A stretch of 64,000 nucleotides of DNA, from NCBI GenBank assembly GCA_007922195.1, contig ML681992.1, forward strand, positions 37,248,732 to 37,312,731. The letters are read 5' to 3'. Source of the stretch: Podocnemis expansa. Lineage: Eukaryota; Chordata; Testudines; Podocnemididae. The position numbers were made by a program, and so were the translations under genes. Positions 1 to 12,399 of the stretch are shown piece by piece; the stretch's first letter is position 1; each line of letters opens with the position of its first letter. The notes beneath the pieces are model-generated. The model made no database searches. It was not told where the DNA came from and saw only the letters and a program-made list of their open reading frames with translations.

Positions 1-24
1 GAAAGGGGACTGGTACTGGGAGCC

Positions 25-232
25 AGGGTAGCTGGAGACATGGGTTCAACTTTCAGATCTGCTACCTTTTGTGTTTCTTTGGGCAACTCATTTAGTCTTT
101 TTGTGCCTCAATTTGCCTGCCATCTGTTACAGTACAGTGGGAATAGAAACAGTGCCCTGCCTCAGAGGGCTGGGTGAGAATAAATGCATTAAGGTCTGTG
201 AGGTGCCCAAAATACTATAATGATGGGGGGGG
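25..232 (+). repeat. MIR/CORE-type SINE copy
   Basis: The stretch follows the MIR layout: a tRNA-like part with gggttcaa, then the core with 'gggcaactcatttagt', 'tgcctcaatttgcc', a G-rich 'gtgggaatag' and 'gtgagaataaatgcattaaggt', ending 'aggtgcccaaaatactata'. The order and spacing match MIR SINEs as I know them from amniotes. The copy is diverged, so the boundaries are approximate. It is a non-coding fossil dispersed by LINE machinery. Confidence 0.7.
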
Positions 233-2544
233 GGGCAGAAATAGCTGATAGACAGACCTAGACCCTCCATGTCACAGTTCCCAGGGTGGGGGGAAGGGAC
301 AAGCAAGCCAGGGCTGCAGGAAAGGACATTGAGGCTGGCAACAGGGAGAAGCTGGCGGAGGGGCAGACTTACTTAGAAAGAATGCTAATACCAAAAGAGA
401 AGGTGTGGTGCTGAATGCTGGTGGTGTCTGGAAACATTAGGTGTTAAGTACCCAGTGAAGTGCAGTCAATTGCTATAGCTGAGGCTTAAGGTAATGGAAA
501 CATGCACAACTCTTCCACTGATGACCAGCTATTAAAAGGGACTCAGATGACAAACTGGTCGTTTGAAATTGTTCTTTTCTTCTACTCTGGTAGTGTGGTA
601 CCAAGGGTCTCTGGCACCTGGGGACCAGCCCCATATTTGCCCCCTCTGCCTCCACACAGGGCAGGAGGTGTCCTGGTACCCACCTCCAAGCTGCCCTGAG
701 GAGGGGGTCTGTATCTATAGGGCATGGGGGATAGGTGAAAATGTAGGCTTTGCTCACTCCCCCCCCCATCCCTTCCTGTTACATGTGCATGGTACTCACT
801 ACTCAGGCAGGTGAGATTTTTAGGGCAGGGCCAGTTTTGTTATGTATTTTTGCTGGGAGGCAGTGTTAATACAGATGGTTCCTATGGGTAAAAAAAAAAA
901 AAAAAAAAAACCAAAACAAAAAAACAAAACAAAACAAAACAAAACACAGTGTTTTGTCCTGCTTTTGATTGTCTTAAGATGCAAAATTGTTATACCAAAA
1001 AGGGCACCGAGGAGAGCACCCCCCTCCCCCAATAAATGTTATACTTGAAAAGACTAGCAGGATCTTATTCAGGGGGACAAGGCAATATGCCACATTTATT
1101 GTAAATAAGTAAAGATAGCAAAAAGCAGTCTCTCTCTCACACCCACACACACACACACAGGGAGCCAGGCCTCTGTCTGTCGTGATCTGATGCTCCAAGA
1201 TGACAGTTGCAGAACGACACCCAAAGTTTTCATGTTCTTATCCATCTTTTATACGTGCTGGCCCTCTTGGAAGTCTATGGGATTTGCTGTGTCATGTTGC
1301 TTCAGGGTTTGTTCTTTTCTTTCTGGGGTGGCTCCTTCTGTTTGCTTTTATCAAAGATGTCTGCATTGTTCAGCCAGTTAGATGGTACTTGTGGTCCATC
1401 AGGACAGGCTGGCAGTTGAGACTGGCCCCTTCCAACACACACTCACCCTTCATTCACATGCTTTGTTCACACATTTAAATGAACATACACAGCATATGCC
1501 TAAACCAGGTTTCATCAAGTATACAATGGAGTACAATTTTTAAGCAGGAGTTCAAAACTAACACTATGGAGTCTTGTTGGACATTGGTTATAATGTCTAT
1601 CACACAGGCTTACAGAATTATTTTACTTATGACACTGAAGGGCATATACAGAATATTAACTAACATATACTTTAAAGGTAAATGCAATTAATTTTCTATC
1701 TGTGCCCCTACAAAGTCATAGCTGAGGATTCAGGAAATGTTTCCCCTTCTCTTTTCTGGGCAGCAGTGGCCATTTGTGACACTGAGGGAAAGGAGGGTGG
1801 TCTCAGGCTGTAGCTCTCCCTTCCTTCCCAGCTTCTTCAGGGCTGGAGGCAGTTTCAACCCGGAAGCAGGAAACTTAGGGGAACCACCGCATGAGTATGC
1901 TTTCCCCAGCAGCCCATAGCTCACACACCCCTCACCCTCAGTTCCTGGAGTACTCTCGCTCTCCTTTTCTTACAATATCCCCCCAGCCAGGTCAGGGAAT
2001 TTGGAAGTCATAACTGCACCTAAGCTGGGGTGACTGAGCTGCAGGTCCAGGGGAGAGGAGAGCATGAGGGGGTGGGGGAGCTTAAGATATAGATCTGTGC
2101 TGCTGTTCTCTTTCTTAACTGGCAGGCATCAGTTCCCACTGCATGCCATACCAAAAGCAGTAACAGGGAAACTGAGCTAGAGCTGTAGAGGGGCACTCTC
2201 CGCTACTTAGTTGAGAAAGAACAGAGAGAGATCTAGCCAAACACATATATAACTCTTTGCATTATTTTAACCATACCAGTAACTGTTGCACCTGCAGAAT
2301 GCAGCTTTTCCAGGTTAAAAGTAGTGAAGACATACCTACACTCTACTATGACACAAGAGAAGCTTAGTGCACTAGTTGTCCTCTCAACTGAACAAGACAC
2401 TAGGCTATGTTGACTTCTACGACCTTATTTCTGATTTTAGCAACAGAAAGAGTAGGAAGGTGAACTTTTAGATTTTTAAAAATTGATTTAAAAAATAAAA
2501 TATTTTAGAACAAAAATGATATGCTTTTTATTATGACTTTAGTT
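233..2544. other. No gene recognised; low-complexity tracts
   Basis: I see no coding region or repeat family I can name. It contains a G run near 226-236, an A-rich tract that turns into AAAAC repeats (about 889-946) and a short CA repeat (about 1143-1159). Short open frames have no family features. Part of 1060-1700 may be a decayed retroelement, but I could not identify it. Confidence 0.5.
889..946. repeat. Poly-A followed by (AAAAC)n
   Basis: An uninterrupted A run of about 20 is followed by AAAAC units. It could be the tail of a retroposed copy on + whose body I do not recognise, or simply a simple repeat. Confidence 0.8.
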
Positions 2545-2614
2545 CATATAGGAGGCCCCACAGTGGGCCTTCGCCTAGAGCCCCAGAAAACCTAAAGTTG
2601 CCTCTGGCTACACC

Positions 2615-3029
2615 CAGAGGCATTGCTGGGGGGGCAATGGACCCAGGGCACGGGCCCCGCCCCTGCCCCCAGGGGTAGGCCCCACCCCCTGGGGAGAGGC
2701 CCCACCCCCTGGCTGGGGATCGGGGGCCTGGTTGCCTGCAGCCGCGGGCGTGGGCGCGGCGTGGCCCTGGCCTCCAGTGGCTGCTTCTGGCCACACCGCA
2801 CCGTGGCCTAGCTGCTTGCAGTGGCGTGGCCTCCCCCGCCCCTATCCCTGGCCAGGGGCAGGGCCTGCTGGGCGGCCAGCCAGCTCGCGGATACCTGGCT
2901 GGGGGCGGGGCCGCTGCGGCCGCGGCTGGCTGGTGATTGGGCCCCGGATCCCCAGCCCGATTGGGCTGGAGATCCGGGGCACTGTCATTGGGACCCGGGG
3001 CACATGCCCTGGTGTGCCCAACGCCACTG
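2615..3029. mobile_element. Non-autonomous hAT element with perfect 8-bp TSD
   Basis: A 415-bp GC-rich element begins CAGAGGCATTG and ends CAACGCCACTG, which are imperfect terminal inverted repeats of the CAGTGGCG type. It is flanked by identical 8-bp copies of GCTACACC (2607-2614 and 3030-3037). Eight-bp target duplications and CAG..CTG ends are hallmarks of the hAT superfamily. No transposase is encoded; the long open frames come from its high GC content. It sits beside an older hAT copy (3038-3594). Confidence 0.8.
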
Positions 3030-3037
3030 GCTACACC

Positions 3038-3594
3038 TCGCCCCCACAGCCACCCCAGCGCCCAGCCAGACACCCCCCAACAAACCAGCCACCTCACAAC
3101 CCCAGCTACATACCCTCTGCTACACACACACAACCCCTACCCCATATAACCCCCAGCAGCTCCCCCGCCCCAAAGCCCTTACCTGGGCTGTTCGCAGGCT
3201 GGCTGACAGGAGCTTCTCCACCCTGCAGGGGAGATTCACACACTCTTGGCCTCAGGCCTCCAGCATTAATCTGCAGGCTGGGTTAAGGTGGAGCCACCAG
3301 AACTCTGAGTTCTGGCTGCTCCTGCTATTTTTAGGGAGACCCCTGGAACTCCACATTAAGTTGCCTTCCTCTGTTTATGCGGGGGGGGGGGGGGCAGAAT
3401 GCTGCCTACCTAAAAATAGAGGGCCTCGGGAACTGTGTTCTGGTGCCTTCCCCCATACTTTAGCCTCTCCTTTTTCCCAGCCCTGCCCAGTCCACGTGGC
3501 TGGGCTGAGCAGGGAGGGAATTTTAAGCCCAGCTGTCGGGGATGCTCACGGCACACTTTGGGTGTTGCCGCATCACACTGGTTGGGAACCACTG
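3038..3594 (-). mobile_element. Older hAT copy, one end missing
   Basis: The right end GGTTGGGAACCACTG (3580-3594) is the terminal repeat of a hAT family whose complete copy lies at 12400-13511 in the opposite orientation. About 450 bp are clearly homologous, including the blocks around 'ctatttttaggcag' and 'gtggagcagctcctgtcagcc' read on minus. The other terminus was not found. Its proximal side is joined to the target of the 415-bp hAT at 2615-3029 and to unrelated sequence. It is non-coding. Confidence 0.7.
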
Positions 3595-5621
3595 CTGTAT
3601 GCTACAAAAGTGGCCATCTTGGATGTGGTATGATTAAGATGGTTCCAGCAACCTGGAAAAGACCCTGGGGTGGAGTTCAACCTGTTGGAACAGTCTGGAA
3701 TGTACAAAAGTATTTTTTTACAAAAAATTACTTGGATTTCAGTGATAGGTTTTCAACAGAAACACCAATGAAGAAACCCATCCAATTTCTAGGAAGAAAA
3801 TGTCAGGGAGGGAGGTGTCAAAGATAATCTACTATCCTGGCATAAAGAGAGATCCCAGGGGAATCCAAAATTCAGAATTTAATCTGAGTTAACTGTTTCC
3901 AGAATCTATTTTATGGCATGTTTTTTAAGGGGTTCTTAACATTTCGTCCCCTGCCCCCCCTTCTTTTGGAGAGTGGTGAAGTCTTTGTTGTTCTTTCTCC
4001 AGGCTTCACAGAGAGAGAAATGAAGAAAATCCCCCAGCTATAAGGTCTTGTTTCTACTTCTCCTTGGCTTCTGAGTTGCCAGGGCTGCTTATGTGGTGGA
4101 AGGAGGGGTTAAAGTAGGTCCCAAATTTGAGAGGCCAGAATTCCAGGGGCTCAATAAACAGGAAAAGCAGGCGGAATGCATGTTCCACTCTGCCCTGACT
4201 AGGAAGCTGCGGCCAACCTGGGCTCCTCCTTCTCGGAAAAACAGCCTCAGGCTAAGCCAGTTGGGAGCTGCCTTCTAGGTCCTAGTGCTTGGAGGGTTCC
4301 CTTTCTGTGCATGCTTGGCTACCCAGTTTATATAGAAATAAAATTATTCCAGCTCTGGACCCAGGAGGGAGCATCCAACTGCAGCACAGCACTGGAGCCC
4401 TTGCAAGAAAGGAAAGTGAGGGCAACTAATGGATTTTATCCAGGGAACCCCTCACATCCTCACCTGCACCCCTGCCATGTGCTGTGAAGAGCCTGCCCCA
4501 TCCATCCCCTCCTCAGGCAAAGGGTACGAGGCTACCAAGCTTGAGTCAGGGGCTGGGGTCCTAGCTGCAGCAAGGGACAATAAGTGATGGGGTTGGGTGT
4601 GGCCGACCAGGGCAGCCCTTCGAGGCAGTAGAAGTGCTGAGGGATGCCCTTCAGTGCCCCCACCTCATGTGGTAAAGAGCCAGTATGACCCCTTCCCTCA
4701 CCATTCAGGGCGTAGTGGTGAGGTTGCCCTGTCTCAGCCAAGCTGGGCTACATGGCTGTTGCAGTGGACCAGTGGCTGCCACACACTGGGCAACCACAGG
4801 GGACAGAAGTGTGGGGTGGGGATTTGTCTCCCCCCAGCCTCATGCCCCTCCTGTGATGGTACAGACTCCCTCTCCCCAGGGCAGCTGGCATGGGGGGGGG
4901 AAGGGCTGGGATTCTTTTCAGTCTGCCACTGGGGAAAGGCACAGGGGAGCTGGTGGGCAAGCAAATCAGTGAAGGGGATCAGGGAGAGTGGGTGGGTCAG
5001 GGAAGAGGGTCAAGGAGATGGCAGGTAGGTGGGGAAGGGGCCTGGGAGGGTTGCTGAGTCATAGGAGCGACATGGGTGATTATAGATTTCAAAGGTCAAA
5101 TGTAGCAAATTCAATTTTTTACTTTTGCTTACCAGGGGAATGACTCATGAAATGGTTTTATTTTTCTGGATATTTTTCTCCTTTTGTTCCGATTTTTTTG
5201 ATTCCATGCTAGTAAGGATAATATGGTCCTGGATGGAGACAGTGGCTCTCTCCTCCATTACAGATCCAGGGACTCATGCACATTTCCCAGTCATTCTAGA
5301 GACTAAAAGTGTAAATTATTTAAAATGTGTCTTATTGCACAGTGCTTATTTGCCCTGCATGTACATTCCACAGACTCATTTACTATTTATAGGAAGTGAA
5401 TATCAGTTTTGTCCTAAAATGTCTAATAAAGGGGATCTTTAAAACTGCTCCCACTTTGGGGTGACCAAGTACAACAGATATTTCTTAGTAGTTTAGATTT
5501 TTTCTTTTTATTGTCTTGATTTTTTTTTTTTTTTTTTAAAGTCTGGGCTTGATTTATTAAACTGAGCAAGGTGCATAGTGCCCCACTGAGAGCAAATTAT
5601 ATTTTGGAGGCTAAGACATGA
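3595..5621. other. No gene or nameable repeat seen
   Basis: Mixed-composition DNA. Open frames around 4532-5028 overlap each other on both strands in a GC-rich patch, which argues against real coding. A T run lies at 5520-5537. Confidence 0.5.
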
Positions 5622-5700
5622 TGATCATAGAATCATAGAGCTGGAAGGGACAATGAGAAGTCACTGAGTCCAGTCTTCTGTATTCATGCCAGGACCAATA
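5622..5700 (-). mobile_element. CR1 LINE 3' end
   Basis: On + it reads 'atcatagaatcatagagctggaaggg' followed by a 'gtccagtcttctg...caggaccaatacc' region. This is the complement of a CR1 3' untranslated end, whose sense strand ends in short ATTCTATGA-type repeats. It is a severely 5'-truncated insertion, usual for CR1. Confidence 0.8.
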
Positions 5701-5711
5701 CCATCTAGGGG

Positions 5712-5950
5712 CACAAAGGGGACAGTGTGTGAGGCCAGGATCGGGAATTGGGAGACAGCATGTGAGGCCACAATGGGGGGGTAGCGGTTGAAGGGGGCAG
5801 TATATGAGGCCAGGTTCAGGGTGAAGGGGCAGTGTGTGAGGCCAGGATCAGGGCTGGGGTGCAGCGGAGGCAGAGTGTGCAGAGAGGATCTAGGTCAGGG
5901 AGGTGCAGAGGAGTGGAGGGGGCCATGTGTGAGGCAAGGATTGGGGCCAG
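5712..5950. repeat. Degenerate minisatellite, about 32-42 bp units
   Basis: The phrase 'gtgtgtgaggccagg' and variants recur, with GAGGC at about 5731, 5764, 5806, 5838 and again near 5930, separated by GGGGCAG-like stretches. It directly follows the CR1 3' end. The frames through it are repeat artefacts. Confidence 0.6.
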
Positions 5951-6353
5951 TATTTTTATGGCATGATAATCATATCTTTATGGAATGATAACTGATCTAT
6001 ATGATACTGAGAAGTGGTTGCAAATGCCTACTTGGGCTGGGACCTGCAAGTGCATAAAGGGGGCCCAGACAATGTGGGAAGAGACTAGGAGGGTTCTGGG
6101 GTCCATCAAATTATATTTTAACCACTGAGTGGAAGTGAACTCAGAGGGATTGAAGAAATAAAACTAGGAGCATGATAGACTACAAATATCTCAAGAGTGT
6201 AAATAACAAAGATGGAAAGGAGACCCTTAGCTACCTTGCTACTTAGAATAGAATCCTGTTCTGAAGAATCTCCAATATAAATTAAAGTCTAAGTTAAATA
6301 TAATCTCATGTAAATTAAACATGAAAGACATAAATTGTAGCTCAACATTTATG

Positions 6354-6923
6354 CAAGGTTGGCTTAAGCAGCCTCAGGGATCCACCACAGGCTCCTCTGC
6401 CTGGGGCACCAGCCCCCACCATGGTGGCCTGCAGATGGTCTGTTGCTGGTGCGGGGGCTGGGGGCGTTCCCATCCCTGTCCCAGTCCAGTCAGTCTTCTC
6501 CCAGAGGCAGGGCTGGCTGGAATTCAGTGTTGTCACCACTACAGGAAGGCCATGCCAGAGGCCACTCTGCATACTATCCAGCCCTTCCCCCAGAGCAAAG
6601 CCGCCAAGTGCCAGTCTGCCCCACCCCTGGGGGCAGACTATCTGGCCCAAGGACAGGATGGCAGCTCCCAGAGTCTGGCTTCTTGCCTCAGGATGGCAGC
6701 TCCCAGAGTCTGGCTTCTTGCCTCAGGGCCTGCCCCCTCCCAACACTGGAAGATCAGAGGCACTCCCAGTAGGCTACCCACCACCCAAGAATCCTCACCG
6801 ATACTGTGACAGACTAGCAATGAGGGCTGGATCTTGCAGGAGCCGTAGGGGCTGGAGCCCATTACCCCCTTTAGCCGGGGTCATGGGCTTCAGCCCTATA
6901 GCCCCTAAATTAATCTGGCCCTG
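6354..6923. mobile_element. Non-autonomous hAT-like element
   Basis: A GC-rich 570-bp block is bounded by CAAGGTTGGCTTAAG on the left and a right end whose complement is CAGGGCCAGATTAAT, a weak terminal inverted repeat (9 of 15). Flanking octamers CATTTATG (6346-6353) and CCTTTATG (6924-6931) match at 7 of 8, as expected for an old hAT target duplication. Inside is an exact tandem duplication of a 35-bp unit (6658-6692, 6693-6727). No transposase is present. Confidence 0.55.
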
Positions 6924-6931
6924 CCTTTATG

Positions 6932-9900
6932 CAACAGGCTTTTTGAATATTTGGTTTTGTTTTCATTAACCTCTTGTGTGTGATTTGAAAAAAATGTGAG
7001 TGTACTGTTGGTTTTGAATATTTAAAATTCAGAGAGAGAAACATATAGGAAATGTTCTGGAGAGCATAATCTTGGACTGGCAAATTGATAGGCTGAATTA
7101 TTAATCATTTCTACAGTAGTAATACCCTAAATTGTTGCTATTCAAACACAGTCCAGCTTTGATGACTATATAATTTCTTCTATTGATAATTCACTGATTC
7201 TTTAGTGTCTCTGCTTCTTAATAATCTGTTAGCAAGAACCCAACATCTGTTAATAATATTGGTATGTTCATAGTAAAACTGCTCTTACAGTATCTCTCTG
7301 GCTCTGTCCTAACTGGCTATTCTTGATTTTTCTGATTAACATGATTGTGTGAGATATTCTTATACGTTATATACAAATCTTACTTCTTTTAGCGTAGACG
7401 AGAGAATAGCATGTGAAGGCATAAAAAGAGGTTAAAAACACTTTATCAGAACAGACACAGAAAAAGACACTTCACCTCCAATTCATAGTGTATGTGATGG
7501 AATAGCCTGCCAGACAATGCTTTTGAAGTAGAGATATTGCAGTCATTCAAGATGCAATTAGATGCAGTCCTTGGAGAAATAATGTATGAAATAAGACAAG
7601 CCTCAGTGTGCTGAAACACCTCCTCTCTTTCATATGTTCCACGTGTATTTATATTTGTTATGGCAAGGAATGCAGGTGTAGTTCTAACACTTTGTGAAAA
7701 CGTGGCAAGGGAAGATGGGAAACCTGCAAACTGTCTTCTGTCATCTCTGCCACAGGAAGCATATTGGCCAAGGAATCCAGGAACAACATTGTCCACATTG
7801 CCTGGCCTGTATGGCTTTACTCAGGCCAATATTATCTCTAATTTATAGTGTAGCCAAAGAAAGAAAGGGATGTGTTCTAATCATTCGTGTATATAACTGG
7901 GAGTCAAGCAATTCCAAGTCAATAATATGTTTAAAGGATTTTGAGATCCTTGAGTGAGACACATTGTGAACATGTACATATTATCTTGCATCAAACACAC
8001 AGAGGAAGACTGAAATCTGTGTGGCCGTTAAGCCCATCACTAGCCAGAGATGAGAAATAAAATGGGTATGGATAAAGTCACCATCACAGAAAAGAATCCC
8101 TTCATTTTTCATCCTTTTTGCAAGATTCAGCAATTCTAGCATCATTAATTACAGTGAAAATTTCCAAACCCAATGAATATCACAGGATGCACTCCACACC
8201 CTTCAACTTTAAGGTATGATCTGCATAACATACCTGTTGACTTCGGCAAAGTAGTCATGTGGTTTAATGCGAAATATGCCATGGAAGGTCTCTTTGAATG
8301 CTCATAACATACTCTACATTATTGTTATGGCAGCATGTTTCCTGCAGCATCATCTATGTGCACAGGTGTAAAACATGCCACCTTGGATTTCACATGGCTT
8401 AGGGGTGCAGGACAGACAATTAGAGCTGTCTCCCAGCACATAGACAGAACAGACATATAACAAAGGCTAGGCAAACTACAGGCTTCGGCCAGAGAGGGAA
8501 AAGTCACCTAACCAGTCAGAAGTGAAGGGGGTGGGGAATATACTTGGAACCATTTGAGGCTTTTTGCTGCTTGGATCTCCATCTTGGAATAGCTTCCAAG
8601 ACCTGTGCATACCCACACAGAGTAGGCTGTAAAACCATAGTCAGCCAGTCATATGGGTAAGATTGAAATGGACTACAATAGTAAACTTTACGTTAGAATG
8701 CATATCTCTGTTTGTTTGGTAGTGTTTAACACCTGCCTGTTTAATAGAGTGTGCATTGACTTGCTATATACTCACTTAAAATCATGTTTTAATCAATAAA
8801 TTAGGTTTCATTTTATCTAAAGCTACGTGGATTTTAGAGAGTATATGGGGGCATGGTCCTAAACTGAAGCAAGGGCTAGTTACATCATAGTTTCCTTGTC
8901 AAACTGATGGATGTGAGTAAATGAGCCTGCAGTGATCTGGGAAAGGTCTGATCCCTGCAGGATGGAAGTTCCCTGTCTGGCTTCTGTGGACTAGGGGTAT
9001 TTGCTGGGGTACTCTCCCCTGAGTGGCTTGTGAGTGCAATTACACTGCCTGGCACAAGAGACTGCTGTGGCTTGTGCCAGCAGTGGGGGTTCACCAAGCA
9101 AAGTAGGTAAGTTGGGGTCCAGGAGTGGGTGACTGGGGAGGTACAGCAGCACACCAGACCAAATTCCAGAAGGGAAACATAGCAATGGGACATATTTTGT
9201 TTTACTAAGAAACAAAGAATTTAATCATGTTCAAAGCAGATCTCTCTCTAGTCTTCTGAGAACAACAGCAGCCACATCCTACAAAGTCATATTAACAATC
9301 CCACTGACACTGGGTCTACTCACACATGGACCTTCATATGGAAGGGAAGGCGCAAGTCCTAACATGTATTGAAGGCACTTTTTCCCCATTGTAATCAATA
9401 AAAATTGTAGGAAATCAATTACTTATATGATCAAGTTGGAATAAACATTTGCTGATTTTTGCCCAGTTATCCTAATCCTGTGAAGCGGTGTGTACCCCCA
9501 CTCTTCCCTTATTCAGTGAGCAAAGGGTATGCAGAACCTTGTAAGGTTAGTCTGAATTTGCCATTTTGCCAGATGATCTATACATGGAAACTCTTTTTTC
9601 CCCCTAGCAATTGTTTGGGTTCAAGTTTTATTAGGTGGGCTTCTTATAAGGCAGATTCAATTTTGGTTCTAGAGAAGGCCTTTAATTCCCAAATGCAGGA
9701 GTGATTGTAACTGAGTAGATTTCTTGACTTTTTCCTGGCATTAGTCTATTGTATTAGTGTTTTAAATCAATTGGTCATTTTTTAAGAACAAATATTATCT
9801 TAAAGTGATTTCTCCTTAGACCCACGTCATTTTCTGTCTCTGGGAATTTATTGCTTATCTTGAACCTCAGGAATTTAATAAGAAATCAGTAAGTTCCATA

Positions 9901-10220
9901 GTTCTTAGCTCTTTCTGTTAGAAGCTCAATATACTGATTCTAGTTCAAAAACAGGCTTATTCTTGTTTCCTTACAACTTGGGATTTAGCAGTTTTTGAAC
10001 AAAAGCTATTATTTTCCATTCTTTACTTCCTTCTTCTACTCTGTACATCCTGAAATTTGAATATCTAATTCTGTTTTCAAAAATCCTTCATCTTGTTGAG
10101 TTTTTTAAAAACTCAGCATTTTCTAAACTTTAATTTTGTTATCTTTTCAAATTGTTTCTTCCACTTCACTCACTATTTACTCTGCTATGTCCATTCTCTT
10201 GCTGTGTTTATTCATATGTT
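6932..10220. other. No gene recognised
   Basis: AT-rich DNA. A piece around 7490-7600 ('tgatggaatagcctgccag...') resembles the part of CR1 near its coding end, but it is too decayed to call. The longest open frames are near 7446-7796 and 8885-9215 and have no recognisable domain. Confidence 0.45.
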
Positions 10221-10224
10221 GATT

Positions 10225-10485
10225 CTGTTAAAGGTCAAGATTGTAATGGGGTTCAGTAAAGCACTAGATAAGTTCACGGAGGGTCTTTCAGTGGCTATTA
10301 GCCAGAATGACAGGTTTTGCTGTTTGCCAGCAGCTGGGAATGAGTGACGGAATGGATCACTTGATGATTGCCTGTTCTATTCCTTACCTCTGAAGCACAT
10401 GGCATTGGCCACTGTCAGAAGACATGCCGTTGGGCTAGATGGATTAATGGTTTGGCCACTATGGCCATTATTGTGTTCTTATTAC
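10225..10485 (+). mobile_element. CR1-type LINE 3' end, sense on +
   Basis: The block contains 'agcactagataagttcacgga', 'agtggctattagccagaatg', 'ggcattggccactgtcagaag' and 'gggctagatggatt', and ends 'ggccattattgtgttcttatta'. This is the 3' end of a CR1-clade family common in turtles. It is 5'-truncated and has no reverse transcriptase left. Confidence 0.75.
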
Positions 10486-10697
10486 ATCCACCATGCTTTT
10501 CTGTTCTGCTCTGTTGGATAGGATATCACCTTGGGAATTCATAATATCCCTGATCATGGAGGTTATTTTGAGTCTGCATTTTAAAGTTAAATTTATTTAT
10601 TATATTAAAAAGCACCACTGCCAAGTAGTGTAACCTGTTGCTATACACTCTAAAACTCATCTCTCTCCATATTTTTATATCCCTGTAAGGAGGCCAC

Positions 10698-10765
10698 AAG
10701 ATGGCTGCCCCCGCAGGAGCCAAGATGGCTGCCCCCACAGGAGCCAAGATGGCTGCCCCCACAAA
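10698..10765 (+). repeat. Three tandem 24-bp units encoding a repeated octapeptide
   Basis: The unit AAGATGGCTGCCCCCNCAGGAGCC occurs three times. In frame it gives the repeated peptide KMAAPxGA. It lies at the start of the GC-rich, coding-like block described next. Confidence 0.8.
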
Positions 10766-11442
10766 CCTGCCAATCAAGCAGGAGGGGAAGAGGCGGGGCA
10801 GGAAGTATAAGAGGAAAGCAGAGGAGCTCACTTCAGCCCAGGCTGCCGGAGGAGAAGGATGGCTCCAGCCAAGTTCCTCGGCTCCAACCCTTCCTCCGGC
10901 TGAGGAGACCTGGGCTGACCTGCCGTCCTCCAGCCTGGTACCGAGATGGCTGGCTCAGACCTCCCATGGTGGTTTGCCCAGTGGGAGGACCCTCTGCCAT
11001 GGGTGGGTGACAAGCCATGGCCACCCAAACCGTGGCACCCCCTGACGGACTATGAGGATCCAGGATGCTGGGGGCAGGGCACCCAACCAGTCAGAGAGGA
11101 TCTGGAGGAGCTGCCCCTGGTGCCACCTGACGTGGACCCCCCTGCAGGGGAGGACCTGGAGGAGCTGCCCCTTGCCCCGCCCAGGGAGGGCCACAGGAAC
11201 CACCCCTGGAAGAGATGGTCATCGCCAGCGAACTCCTGGACCTGCTGCCCCCAGATGCTTGGGAAGGTCTGTACACTGTGCCCCTCAGCGAGTACCCTGA
11301 GGATGCCGAGGAGGTTGTCGACCAGGTACTGATGGGAGAGGGGGAGGGCAGTAGCCCAGGGGAACTTTTCCCCATACCGGGGTCAGCGTGTTGCGGTTGG
11401 GACCCTGCTGACCCTGCAGCCTGCAGGTCCGGCCGCTGTTAG
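10701..11442 (+). pseudogene. Unclassified GC-rich coding-like block, frameshifted
   Basis: I do not recognise the family. A basic N-terminal stretch (residues 25-45 of the first frame, rich in K and R) is followed, in shifted frames, by a tryptophan- and proline-rich segment (PWWFAQWEDPLPWVGDKPWP, from about 10965), two copies of an EDLEELPL motif (about 11095-11175) and an acidic stretch from about 11210 (LLDLLPPDAWEGLY, then YPEDAEEVV). Changes of frame near 10950 and 11190 mean no single protein is encoded now. The composition and repeats look like a gag- or ORF1-like product of a repeat element, not a host gene. Downstream to about 11795 the GC-rich non-coding part continues. A decayed host gene is the alternative. 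Confidence 0.4.
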
Positions 11443-11799
11443 GGCCCTGGGCTGGGACACAGTGGAGCATGTTGGGTCTGTGTCCCCCCTCCTCCTCTCT
11501 TCTTTCATCGAGATGATGACTCCATTTCATCCCCCTACCCTCATTGAACCCCTGACAGACCAGACTCAGTCACTCGTTACCCTAGTAACAGTTCCGGGGC
11601 CCGGCGGGAACTGCTGTGCCTGGCCCCGGGATTACTGGGTGCACCCCCTCCTGGGGGTCAAATGAACTACTCACCCCTCCCCTCTGGATCGGGGTGGATT
11701 TGTCTCGCCAACATGAGAGAAGAACTCCCCACATTGCCCACTGGGGGGTGCCCTCCTGGTGGGGTGAACTGAACCCACGTTTACAATCCCGTTACCATA

Positions 11800-11996
11800 G
11801 CATCTGATTATCTCACAATCTCTACAGTATTTGTGTGCCTCACCACTGTGGGGAACTCATATATTTTCCTAGTTTTACAGATGAGAATCTAAGGCATCAG
11901 TAGACTAAGTGACATGCCTGTGATCACACATCACTGAATTTGAAACAAGGTCTCCTGAGTTGCAAGCCAGTGCTGTAACCAGAGCACCATCCATTC
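11800..11996 (-). repeat. MIR/CORE-type SINE, antisense
   Basis: On + it reads the complement of a MIR: 'tagcatctgattatctcacaatct', 'ttttacagatgagaa', 'agtgacatgcctgtgatcacac', 'aggtctcctgagttgcaagc' and 'cagtgctgtaaccagagcacca'. The order is exactly that of MIR in reverse. Divergence is moderate. Confidence 0.8.
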
Positions 11997-12399
11997 AAGT
12001 TGTCAGCTTTCAAAGGAGACTCAAGTATTGTATCAATAAGCAACAGGGGGTGTAGAGTGATGGAAACTTTACCCTTCCCCAGCCAGGTCAGCAGTGCAGT
12101 AATGACCTGAGGCTATACAGAACTGAGAAGTGCTTTCTATCTTTGACATTTTATGTAGTTCCAGTTACTGATGTATCATAGTTTTTCAGTTGTAAATTCA
12201 GGTGCCCATTTTGAATTTCTTTCATGAGGCATAGAAATTAATTTTCCAGATTTAGCACAAGTATAATTTTTAAAACATAGTTTTCAAGACACCAACCAAA
12301 GCAACTTCTAGATCGTCTAGTTACTCCCCTGTGCTCCGTTTCCCACTCCCATAATACCTAACATCACCATCACTTTCCATGTGACATCTTACTTAAGAA

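Noticed and set aside
2531..3133. 200-codon open frame on -
   Set aside because: It lies in the same GC-rich hAT DNA as the previous one and has low-complexity composition.
2821..3633. 270-codon open frame on +
   Set aside because: It runs through two hAT elements in GC-rich DNA, with long frames on both strands; no domain.
7446..7796. 116-codon frame on - as a host exon
   Set aside because: No domain and no splice context; part of it resembles decayed CR1.
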